This document shows positions 23,005 to 33,536 of a stretch of DNA of 64,000 bases, piece after piece. The stretch's first letter is position 1. Every line of letters begins with the position of its first letter. This stretch comes from Rhyacichthys aspro (taxonomy: Eukaryota; Chordata; Actinopteri; Gobiiformes; Rhyacichthyidae). The DNA lies in assembly GCA_036850595.1 (NCBI GenBank), contig CM072163.1, positions 944,604 to 1,008,603 of the forward strand, written 5' to 3'. A program made the position numbers and the translations under genes. The notes beneath the pieces are model-generated. The model saw only the letters and a program-made list of their open reading frames with translations. It did no database searches and had not been told where the DNA came from.

Positions 23005-23216
23005 AGGACTAAACCAGGACTAAACCAGGACTAAACCAGGTCTAAACCAGGTCTAAACCAGGACTAAACCAGGTCTAAACCAGGACTAAACCAGGTCTAA
23101 ACAAGGACTAAACCTGGTCTAAACAAGGACTAAACAAGGTCTAAACCGGGACTAAACCAGGTCTAAACCGGGACTAAACCAGGTCTAAACCAGGACTAAA
23201 CCAGGTCTAAAACAGG
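23005..23216 (-). repeat. 11-bp minisatellite (AACCAGGACTA / AACCAGGTCTA)
   Basis: About 18 units are present, with AACAAGG and AACCGGG variants. It lies just right of the candidate GPCR leader exons. Confidence 0.9.
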
Positions 23217-24149
23217 ATCAAATCACACAGACACTCAATAAATCTCCCAAACCCACTTCACTCATAAAACAATGTGTCACCAGTATTTTTTTGCCTGTTT
23301 CCTGTTGCTTTCCTTTTCTCTATTTATTATATTTTTGCTTTTTTGTGCTGTTTTTTTGTATCCAGCGCTGGAACAGACACTCTATATTTTGTATATTTTG
23401 GTCGCCATTGTTTCGGTTTTGACAAAGAACATTATTCGAGCTGTGATTGGATATAATTTTTTCAATTAGTCGATTTGTCAACTCATGTTAGTGTTTTAGT
23501 CCAAGTCCGAGGCTCCGAGAAGGTTCTGAGTCGAGTCCAGTCACTGAAGTTATTTTTCAGAATAATGTGGAAGTAAAAGCAGGATTTAAGGCTGCGTTCA
23601 CATTTGTATTTGCGTTATTAGAACAGGAAACAATCTGTGTAGTTTGATTCACATTTGTCATTTTGTTCTGTGAAGCAAACAAGAACAAGGCCTTTCTAAA
23701 GACAGACACTAGATGGTGCTGTCAGCGTTTGGTGCTGTGGATCCTAACCTCTGAACTGCTTCATGCTCTGCTCATTTTGTTTTGTTGATGGTCAGTATTT
23801 TGATTGTTTTTTCCACTCTCTGTAAAGCTAAACACTAGGTCTCATTTTTGTCACCAGTTTACTTTGTTTTTCCAGTTCGGGCTCGTCTGTGGTTCACTTG
23901 AGGTTCTTTAATCGAACTGTACCAGAGTTCAGTTGGAAGCGCTCCGTGACCTCTGTTTTGAAGGGTCTTGGAGCAGGTTTGTTGACACTGAGGTTCGTAC
24001 GCAGCATTCAGTGGTGAGGAGCTGCGAAAGTTAATAAGAAGTTAATAAGAATCCTTTCAGAGGCTTGTGACATTTAGAGGCTTTTATTACATTTTGAATG
24101 TGATGTTTTATCTTTATTTGAGTCTTACATACGTTACTGCACAAACTGG

Positions 24150-24625
24150 TTTTTAGTTGAATTTGAACAGGTTTTAGTCAGATTTGAACAGGTTTTAGAT
24201 TAATTTCAACAGGTTTTATTTAAATCTGAACAGGTTTTAGATGGATTTAAACATGTTTTATTTAGATCTGAACAGGTTTTAGATGGATTTGAACTTGTTT
24301 TAGTCAGATTTGAACAGGTTTTAGATGGATTTTAACAGGTTTTATTTAGATCTGAACAGGTTTTAGATGGATTTGAACTTGTTTTAGTCAGATTTGAACA
24401 GGTTTTAGATGGATTTTAACAAGTTTTATTTAGATCTGAACAGGTTTGAGATGGATTTGAACATGTTTTATTTAACTTTGTTGCAAAAATCTAATCCATC
24501 TAAAACCTGTTCAAATCCAATTAAAACCTAGTGTCAAAAATATCACATTCTAAATGTACTAAAGAACCACATAAAACATTGCAAAGGGCCACATTTGGCC
24601 CCTGGGCCTTGACTTTGACATATGT
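24150..24625. repeat. 21-bp minisatellite with inverted end and hAT-like flank
   Basis: About 15 + units (TTTAGATGGATTTGAACAGG, TTTATTTAGATCTGAACAGG) run to 24480, then two reverse units reach 24530. The flank 24530-24620 contains GGGCCACATTTGGCCCC and CTTGACTTTGACA, which resemble the end of hAT-type DNA transposons. The same flank, reversed, borders the array at 3.2 kb. Confidence 0.8.
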
Positions 24626-26479
24626 GGACTGGAGTCTGTTTGAACCGAACTAAATAAATATAAACCAAGTTTTCATGATAAATATTTATTGTCATTTGCT
24701 TTTGCTCAAATTAAAAAGTAGGCCCTAATTTTAACAAATAGACTTTACTGGACAATATTTTGAGTATTTATTGATTCAAACAGAAAGGTTTCGTTTAGAG
24801 TTAGAGGCTGTTTATGTGCTAACTTTAGCGTGTTTTTCAGTTATTCGAAGCCTGTAACAGAGGAGCTCCTGTTCCTGGAGGCATTACGTCCTCAATGAAA
24901 ACCCAGATCCTTTCAGAGAACGTTAACGGTTTGCATTACTCAGCTTCCCTCGAGAAGAGTGACCAGATCATAATAAACAAATGTGGTAATACATGTCTGT
25001 TAATGCGGAACAAACAGCGACATGTTATTATAATTAGACACAGCTCACAATGACAGAGACTAAAGGCCCTTTCTCTCATGGTTCACAGTAAATTTCTGTC
25101 GTCAGTAGTTTTCAGCGTCATTATCAGAACATTACCGTCTCCTCTTTACACTCTTGATCCAACAACGATGAGAATTCCCGTTCCTAAAACAACCTGTTGG
25201 GACAGTAATGAGATAAGAAGAGTCTAAACTGACAAATGCTTTTACAACATCCATCATTAAACACCGCAGTGGAAGCATTATTAAACACACGGCTGAGGAT
25301 CTTATTTTAAACTGTGTGTGTGTGTTTTTTTCTTTTTATGTGCACTCGCTTTGTCAAAGTGTGAGGCACAAGAGGAAGAAAAAACTGGACAATCCTCCAG
25401 ATGAATACTCCTCAGCTGAACTTTGTGTCACAGTCTGTTCCCTCTTTGTGCAGTAGAACTAGATCTTAACGCGTCGATAGTTTATTTATTTATTTCGAGC
25501 CATTTCATAGTTTTCGCCACAAAACACAATAAACAAAAAGAAGAAAAACAAAAACAAAACAAAGCAGAAATCACCCCAATCATTTATAATCATCCAGCAT
25601 TAGTTTATTATAATTATTCAGATTCAGTTGCAGTGTGTCCCCTATAATTAAAACATTACAAACAGAAGGTCAACGGTGTTAAAGACATGGATCAGACTGA
25701 TTCATGTTCCCACAGTCTTCATGTGACTCTGATATTAATGAGTTTTTAATCATTCTTCATTATTATCCAACCAACCTCTTGATTAATAAATCCAATCTAT
25801 TTTATATTGATTATCTGCTGAAATGGACTCAAAGACTTTTACTTTTTTACTTTTACTTTAAGTACATTTAAAAGCAAGTACTTTAATACTTTTAATTAAT
25901 AATGTGATACTTGGTCATGAGTCTTTGTTTCTCAGAACAACAAAAACGAGCCCGACGAGAGTTCACAGTCTTATCTTCTTGTTAAAATCCTCTTTATGTT
26001 CATTTAGTTTAGTCTTAGTTAACAGTTTAGTCTGTTAATATAAAAGGAAAACCTACCGAGCACAAATGGGATCAATCCACTGAAATAACAACAAAAAACG
26101 CAACTGAGACTCTATTTTTAAAAAGCTGGTGTTGACAAAACAGTGGAGAGTCTGGTGACATTTTGTATTATATGTTTTTTTGGAGCAGAAGCACTCACTG
26201 GGGAAAATACTGGGTGTCAACATCCATCCACAGAGCAGAGAACATTTTATTAGATATGTCTGCACAGGACACATTTAAACAGAAATAGATATGGATTTTT
26301 AAAGCTCTTCTGTGAGTTTTGGTGAGAGTCGACAGGTCAAAGTCTGTCAGGATGTTGTTTCTTTTACTGAAAACCAATTTCCTCACGTGGACAATAAAAC
26401 AACGACCAACTGTAAAGATATGTTTACTACATGTGTGACTTTTTTAATTTAAAATTGCACGACCTGATTTTCTTTTTTT

Positions 26480-26800
26480 TGGTTCCAACAGCAGCCTAGG
26501 GACCTCTCCTGCTTTTCTTTTTAGTTTTAGTTTAGTTTAGAGCTGACCGTGAGCGTTTAGCTCCGACTTTAGTGTCAGAACAACAATTATCTCGTCCTTG
26601 TTAAACACTATGACAGACATTACTTCCTTATTGGCATCAGTGTCGACCAATGGGAGCGCTCCTTTTTCTGGAAGCGAGCTGTAATTGGTCAAAGTTTCCG
26701 TTCAGGACTGAAAATTCTTATTTGTTAAAATCATGGATGACGTCTTAAGGTCTCATTTTTTCACAGATGATTTCTGTTATAACATGAGATTAGGAGATTA
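26480..26800 (-). mobile_element. Dispersed ~0.5-kb repeat, copy B (subfamily 2, diverged)
   Basis: The core is at 26640-26662 in reverse orientation. It is flanked by GGGACCTCTCCTGC on one side and GACGTCTTAAGGTCTCATTT on the other. It is the most diverged and shortened copy. Confidence 0.7.
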
Positions 26801-26899
26801 AACAGCTCGTTTTCTACTATGTACGTATATGTAAGTTGTAAGTAAGTATGTACGTATGTAAGTTCAAGTTAAGACATATATTGTCATATATTGCATTAT

Positions 26900-26995
26900 A
26901 TCAATTCATTATATTATACTGACTTTTATAAAGCACCTTTAAAAGTGTGCAGTCATCCAAAGTGCTGAACACAAGCAGGAAAATAAATAAAAGCG
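26900..26995 (-). mobile_element. Possible LINE 3' tail
   Basis: TTTATAAAGCACCTTTAAAA followed by AAAGTGCTGAACA resembles the L2 3' tail seen at 20310-20350 in the same orientation. It is weak and short. Confidence 0.35.
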
Positions 26996-27547
26996 ATAAA
27001 ACATAGTATAATACAAATACAATAGAACTGTAGAAGACATAAAACAAAAAACATAAAACTGAAAATAAATGAATAAACTAACAAATACATGAGTTAAAAC
27101 AACAGGATAATAAATGACCACAACAAAAAAACAAAAGAGTGAATAACTACCACAAATGTTTTTATATTTCCACTCTTCATAATCCTCATTCATTCTCATT
27201 TGTCTCCTTTGTTCTTTCAATAACATCTTTAACATAAATCATTGTATTGACCCCATTATTTTAAACAGAAATACACTCAGGATCCGACCTCTTCCTTAAA
27301 CCGTTAAACGCTGCAGCAGAAATTGACCGTGTTGGAATCTCTGGTGTCTCCGTCGAGTCGTTTTGTCGGTCAGAGCTCTGGGGAAGTCTAACGGCGTCGA
27401 GGGAAAAGAGAACAGTGGAGAATAAAGGAGGAGGGGGTGGTGTTTCTGCTCGGCTGCTGTTACAGATGGATGTACAGTGAAATGCAGCTGAGGCCACGAC
27501 ATGTGAGAAAGAACAGGATTAGAGCTGACAGCCGCCTATAGCTCTTT

Positions 27548-30500
27548 ATTACAGCTGTATCAGGCTTTTTTTTTTTTTTTACAGCTGTATCAGTGTTTAT
27601 TACAACTGTATCAGTGATTTTTCACAGCTGTATCAGGTTTTATTACAGCTGTTTCAGTCTTTATTACAGCTGTATCAGTGTTTATTACAACTGTATCAGT
27701 CTTTATTACAGCTGTATCAGGTTTTATTACAGCTGTATCAGTCTTTATTACAGCTGTATCAGTCTTTATTATAGCTGTATCAGAGTTTATTACAGCTGTT
27801 TCAGTGTTTATTACAACTGTATCAGTGATTTTTCACAACTGTATCAGTCTTTATTACAGCTGTTTCAGTCTTTATTACAGCTGTATCAGTGTTTATTACA
27901 ACTGTATCAGTGATTTTTCACAGCTGTATCAGGTTTTATTACAGCTGTTTCAGTCTTTATTACAGCTGTATCAGTGATTTTTCACAACTGTATCAGTCTT
28001 TATTACAGCTGTAGCAGGTTTTATTACAGCTGTTTCAGTGTTTATTACAACTGTATCAGTGATTTTTCACAACTGTATCAGTCTTTATTACAGCTGTATC
28101 AGTGTTTATTACAACTGTATCAGTGATTTTTCACAGCTGTATCAGGTTTTATTACAGCTGTATCAGTCTTTATTACAACTGTATCAGTGATTTTTCACAA
28201 CTGTATCAGTCTTTATTACAGCTGTAGCAGGTTTTATTACAGCTGTATCAGTGTTTATTACAACTGTATCAGTGATTTTTCACAGCTGTATCAGGTTTTA
28301 TTACAGCTGTATCAGTCTTTATTACAACTGTATCAGTGATTTTTCACAACTGTATCAGTCTTTATTACAGCTGTAGCAGTGTTTATTACAGCTGTTTCAG
28401 TGTTTATTACAACTGTATCAGTGATTTTTCACAACTGTATCAGTCTTTATTACAGCTGTTTCAGTCTTTATTACAGCTGTATCAGTGTTTATTACAACTG
28501 TATCAGTCTTTATTACAGCTGTTTCAGTCTTTATTACAGCTGTATCAGTCTTTATTACAGCTGTGTCAGTCTTTATTATAGCTGTATCAGAGTTTATTAC
28601 AGCTGTATCAGTGTTTATTACAGCTGTAGCAGGTTTTATTACAGCTGTTTCAGTGTTTATTACAACTGTATCAGTGATTTTTCACAACTGTATCAGTCTT
28701 TATTACAGCTGTATCAGTGTTTATTACAGCTGTATCAGTCTTTATTATAGCTGTATCAGAGTTTATTACAGCTGTATCAGTGTTTATTACAGCTGTATCA
28801 GGTTTTATTACAGCTGTATCAGTGTTTATTATAGCTGTATCAGAGTTTATTACAACTGTATCAGTGATTTTTCACAGCTGTATCAGGTTTTATTACAGCT
28901 GTATCAGTCTTTATTACAACTGTATCAGTGATTTTTCACAACTGTATCAGTCTTTATTACAGCTGTATCAGTGTTTATTACAACTGTATCAGTGATTTTT
29001 CACAGCTGTATCAGGTTTTATTACAGCTGTATCAGTCTTTATTACAACTGTATCAGTGATTTTTCACAACTGTATCAGTCTTTATTACAGCTGTAGCAGG
29101 TTTTATTACAGCTGTTTCAGTGTTTATTACAACTGTATCAGTGATTTTTCACAACTGTATCAGTCTTTATTACAGCTGTTTCAGTCTTTATTACAGCTGT
29201 ATCAGTGTTTATTACAACTGTATCAGTCTTTATTACAGCTGTATCAGGTTTTATTACAGCTGTATCAGTCTTTATTACAGCTGTATCAGTCTTTATTACA
29301 GCTGTATCAGTCTTTATTACAGCTGTAGCAGGTTTTATTACAGCTGTATCAGTCTTTATTACAGCTGTATCAGTCTTTATTACAGCTGTATCAGAGTTTA
29401 TTACAGCTGTATCAGTGTTTATTACAGCTGTATCAGTCTTTATTACAGCTGTAGCAGGTTTTATTACAGCTGTTTCAGTGTTTATTACAACTGTATCAGT
29501 GATTTTTCACAACTGTATCAGTCTTTATTACAGCTGTTTCAGTCTTTATTACAGCTGTATCAGTGTTTATTACAACTGTATCAGTGATTTTTCACAGCTG
29601 TATCAGGTTTTATTACAGCTGTTTCAGTCTTTATTACAGCTGTATCAGTGTTTATTACAACTGTATCAGTGATTTTTCACAGCTGTATCAGGTTTTATTA
29701 CAGCTGTATCAGTCTTTATTACAGCTGTTTCAGTCTTTATTACAGCTGTATCAGTGTTTATTACAACTGTATCAGTGATTTTTCACAGCTGTATCAGGTT
29801 TTATTACAGCTGTTTCAGTCTTTATTACAGCTGTATCAGTGTTTATTACAACTGTATCAGTGATTTTTCACAACTGTATCAGTCTTTATTACAGCTGTTT
29901 CAGTCTTTATTACAGCTGTATCAGTGTTTATTACAGCTGTATCAGTGTTTATTACAACTGTATCAGTCTTTATTACAGCTGTATCAGGTTTTATTACAGC
30001 TGTATCAGTCTTTATTACAGCTGTATCAGTCTTTATTATAGCTGTATCAGAGTTTATTACAGCTGTATCAGTGTTTATTACAGCTGTATCAGTCTTTATT
30101 ACAGCTGTATCAGGTTTTATTACAGCTGTTTCAGTCTTTATTACAGCTGTATCAGTGTTTATTACAGCTGTATCAGTGTTTATTACAACTGTATCAGTCT
30201 TTATTACAGCTGTATCAGGTTTTATTACAGCTGTATCAGTCTTTATTACAACTGTATCAGTGATTTTTCACAACTGTATCAGTCTTTATTACAGCTGTTT
30301 CAGTCTTTATTACAGCTGTATCAGTGTTTATTACAGCTGTATCAGTGTTTATTACAACTGTATCAGTCTTTATTACAGCTGTATCAGGTTTTATTACAGC
30401 TGTATCAGTCTTTATTACAGCTGTATCAGTCTTTATTATAGCTGTATCAGAGTTTATTACAGCTGTATCAGTGTTTATTACAGCTGTATCAGTCTTTATT

Positions 30501-30958
30501 ACAGCTGTATCAGGTTTTATTACAGCTGTTTCAGTCTTTATTACAGCTGTATCAGTGTTTATTACAGCTGTATCAGTGTTTATTACAGCTGTATCAGTGT
30601 TTATTACAACTGTATCAGTCTTTATTACAGCTGTATCAGGTTTTATTACAGCTGTATCAGTGTTTATTACAACTGTATCAGTGTTTATTACAGCTGTATC
30701 AGGTTTTATTACAGCTGTTTCAGTGTTTATTACAGCTGTATCGGGTTTTATTACAGCTGTATCAGTCTTTATTACAGCTGTATCAGAGTTTATTACAGCT
30801 GTATCAGTGTTTATTACAACTGTATCAGTCTTTATTACAGCTGTATCAGGTTTTATTACAGCTGTATCAGTCTTTATTACAGCTGTATCAGGTTTTATTA
30901 CAGCTGTATCAGTGTTTATTACAGCTGTATCAGTGTTTATTACAGCTGTATCAGGGAA
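27548..30958 (+). repeat. Large 21/22-bp minisatellite with CAGCTG in most units
   Basis: About 160 units are present. The main 21-bp unit contains TTTATTACAGCTGTATCAG. A 22-bp variant contains TGATTTTTCACA(A/G)CTGTATCAG. Variant units recur at 85- or 106-bp spacing, so higher-order repeats exist. Because 21 is a multiple of three, the array is open in several frames, giving long repetitive ORFs such as 29924-31003. I do not regard these as genes: frames switch at each 22-mer, the predicted peptide is a bare heptad, and no start or splice context was seen. Confidence 0.95.
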
Positions 30959-31234
30959 GTTTTAAAAACTCTTGTAATAAAGAGTTTATATCATGTCCGG
31001 TGAGAGACAGAGCCTCCTGAAGGAGAGCTGTGTCCAGAGCCTACTTCATGATGAAGGGAGCTCTCTGCTGCGAGTGTCACTCTGAGGCTGCAGTGGAAGT
31101 GGTTTCAGAAAGGCCCTTAATGATGGTCCAGACCAGGTTTGTCCAAAGCTTTTTAAAAAAGAGGCGAGATGTGATGAAAGGAACCTTTCCAAGTACTGAC
31201 TGTTTCAACTGGTTTTATTTTTATTCAACAAGTA

Positions 31235-31435
31235 CTGGTTTTAGATGGATTTGAACAGGCTTATGTCAGACTTGAACTGGTTTTAGATGGATTTGAACAG
31301 GCTTATGTCAGACTTGAACTGGTTTTAGATGGATTTGAACAGGCTTATCTCAGACTTGAACTGGTTTTAGATGGATTTGAACAGGATTTATTTTATATTT
31401 GAACAGGTTTTAGATGGATTTGAACAGGTTTGTTG
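31235..31435 (+). repeat. 21-bp minisatellite
   Basis: About nine units of TTTTAGATGGATTTGAACAG alternate with a CTTATGTCAGACTTGAACTG variant, a two-unit higher-order repeat. Confidence 0.88.
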
Positions 31436-31453
31436 CTGCAAGTTGCTGCTGTT

Positions 31454-31502
31454 GGAGCCATAATCAATACGTTTTAGAGATAAATGTATTGATTATGGCT
31501 CC
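31454..31502. repeat. Perfect 17-bp stem, 15-base loop inverted repeat
   Basis: GGAGCCATAATCAATAC (31454-31470) is exactly mirrored by GTATTGATTATGGCTCC (31486-31502). It lies directly after a 21-bp array and before GGGCCACAAAAATC. Confidence 0.85.
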
Positions 31503-32016
31503 AAGGGCCACAAAAATCTCCCCTTGTTCCATGCCTGGTCCTGGTCTGGTCTTGACCTGGTCTTGACCCAGGACCAAACCTGGACTGAACCCAGTGTTAT
31601 TATTATTACATTACATTAAAATACATCCATGGAAACCTTATTATTGCACCAGCTTTGATCGAAGGGACATTTTTTTCCTTTTTATTAGAATAACATTAAA
31701 GAAACAGTTTAGTGAAACACAGGGATTTCCTCTGTTTCTGGAGTTCTATTTGTTTTATCTGTTTGTCAGACTCATGTTTGAGCGGTGGTCTTCGAGGCGG
31801 TGGGATTACAGCCGGTCTTTGTTTACTACTGCAGCTGTGGTGGGATTACGACGGTGGGTTGTCGTGTTCAGAGCGTGGAGCACGTGAGCGGAGATCAGAG
31901 CAGGACATCCTCCAGCTGCTGCACAAACACTGACGTAATCTTTACTCAAGAGCTCACGGAACAGAGGTTTACGCTGGGGTTTCTCTGTAAATAAGGCTCC
32001 AAACTGATCATTGAAA

Positions 32017-32560
32017 GCTGCAGAACCCGATTTAGTTTTTTTGTCCCTGTCTCAGACTCTCCTCCAACAGCAGCAGAGGGACCTCTCCTGCTTCTTTTAT
32101 TTAAAAAAACAAAAAAAAACAAGTAAAACCGGACCAATTTTTTACCACAAAATACTAATGTTACTTTAAAGTTTAGAGTTGACCTGAAACTTTTATCTTT
32201 GGAGTTTCTTGTTGTAGACTGTAGTGATCCTGTTATTATCTCCATCCCATTAAACACTGAAGCATCACCAACATTTATCCATGTTTCATTTGCTCCTGTT
32301 TCTCTATTTTTTATCTTTTATTATCAGTTTCTCTGTAAAATAAGACGTATTTTCAACAGAATAACCCATTTCCTTAGTTTATTTCCTTGTTCCTTCGTCG
32401 TACATCAGTGTCGACCAATGGGAGCGCTCCTTTTTACCTGAAGTGAGCTGTGATTGGACAAAATTAATTCAAATCTATTAAAATCCTTAATTATAAAGAC
32501 TAGATCATGTGTCATTTTTCACAGATGATTCTTGTTACAATAAACTTTAGATTACACTGA
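32017..32560 (-). mobile_element. Dispersed ~0.5-kb repeat, copy C (subfamily 2)
   Basis: The core is at 32408-32430, reverse orientation. The left side has GAAAGCTGCAGAAC, TTTGTCCCTGTCTCAGACTC and GGGACCTCTCCTGC. The right side ends near TTACAATAAACTTTAG. A small extra piece with GACGTCCTAAGGTC lies at 32865-32900. Confidence 0.75.
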
Positions 32561-32694
32561 AAAACTAATTGCAACAGTAAAATGTTGTACTATCAGCCGT
32601 TTCCAGATCCACAATGTGAATCATCTGCTTTTAAAATAATAATAAAATGATAAAACTTAGGTCCAGAGCCCTCATTGCAGCATTTACAGTTAAG

Positions 32695-32840
32695 ACAAGA
32701 CATTTATTTTAGTATAACCCAATACCACAAGCCTCAAGGGGCTTTACAGACTTTACCAGACAACATCCCCCCATCTTTAGAGCCCCCATAAGGATCAGAG
32801 GAAAAACTCATAAAAACTCCACTCCCAGAACGAACAGGCT
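32695..32840. mobile_element. Decayed teleost-type interspersed repeat
   Basis: CCTCAAGGGGCTTTACAG and GGATCAGAGGAAAAACTC look like the same widespread teleost repeat as at 7690-7890. Boundaries are not clear. Confidence 0.4.
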
Positions 32841-33387
32841 GTGCCTTAGATGCAACGAACACCGAGATGACGTCCTAAGGTCTTGTTTTTTCACAAATCA
32901 CACGAGCAGAAAGCGTCTACCAGTTCACTCGCTGTAATTATTCTCACTTCTGTCCTTTCTGTCGTCACACCTCTGCCTCTGTTTCCTCCCAGAAGTGTCC
33001 TTTAGATCTGAGGAACATAACTTGACTGAACACCTTCAGTAAATCTATTAAACAGAGGCTCATCTGAACATGTTTTAAAAACTATTAATCAAATCTTACA
33101 TCTTGACTTGTGCTCATCTTCTCTTTTCTTTAAATCTGTGCCCGATGCTGTGTTTTTTATGACCTGCTCCAACTTTTGTGATTTTATGTCTTGCTGTGTG
33201 TGTTTGGACTAATGTACTCTTGTTGATTAATGTGCACTGTCCCTTATTAAATCAAATAAACACAAACACAAGAGAGAATTCAAGCTGATAACCAAGCTTT
33301 TCTGAGAGAATTTCATGGACTATCCCTCAGGCTTTTATCTAAACTAGAACTATTTCTGACTTGATTTACTTTTTATGTCTTTTTCAG

Positions 33388-33536
33388 GTTTTGATCTGAT
33401 CAAACCATTTCCAGGATGATCGACACCAACAGTTCTTTGTTGCGGGACCAATTAGAGCCTCCCCTCTGCTTCTCCTCGACCGACGAAGCCCTGAACCAGG
33501 ACTAAATCCAGCTTAAACCAGTTCTGAACCGGGACC
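33388..33536 (+). promoter_or_regulatory. 5' UTR portion of the GPCR exon, after a splice acceptor
   Basis: A pyrimidine-rich tract followed by TTTTTCAG ends at 33387. It is a good 3' splice site 149 bases before the GPCR start codon, so the receptor exon probably has at least one upstream noncoding exon. The last ~40 bases before the ATG (about 33493-33536) read like degenerate units of the window's 11-bp minisatellite, with AACCAGGACTAAAT, TTAAACCAG and GAACCGGGACC. Confidence 0.5.
33416..33505 (+). CDS. Upstream ORF of 29 codons in the GPCR leader
   Basis: This is the first ATG after the splice acceptor and has A at -3. It encodes 29 residues and ends at TAA 33503-33505, 31 bases before the receptor ATG and in a different frame. 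Its start, MIDTNSSLL, closely resembles the receptor's own start, MIETNTASL. Both reach a Cys at residue 18. The upstream copy has an N-S-S glycosylation sequon that the receptor copy lacks. It is either a translated uORF that limits receptor synthesis, or the remains of a duplicated or original N-terminus cut off by a frame change. Translation is inferred, not shown. Confidence 0.45.
   Translation: MIDTNSSLLRDQLEPPLCFSSTDEALNQD

Larger units (their letters stand above)
24626..27547. other. No gene seen apart from repeat copy B and a possible LINE tail
   Basis: AT-rich. A (TG)n run lies at 25312-25328. If the 22.4-22.8 kb segments are GPCR leader exons, this stretch is intronic. Confidence 0.4.

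Noticed and set aside
27548..30958. CRISPR-like or telomeric array
   Set aside because: Units are contiguous without unique spacers, the genome is vertebrate, and no TTAGGG tracts were seen.
29924..31003. 359-codon open frame of YYSCISL/VFITAVS heptads
   Set aside because: It is a by-product of a 21-bp tandem repeat open in several frames. 22-bp units shift the frame repeatedly, and there is no promoter, splice or domain support.
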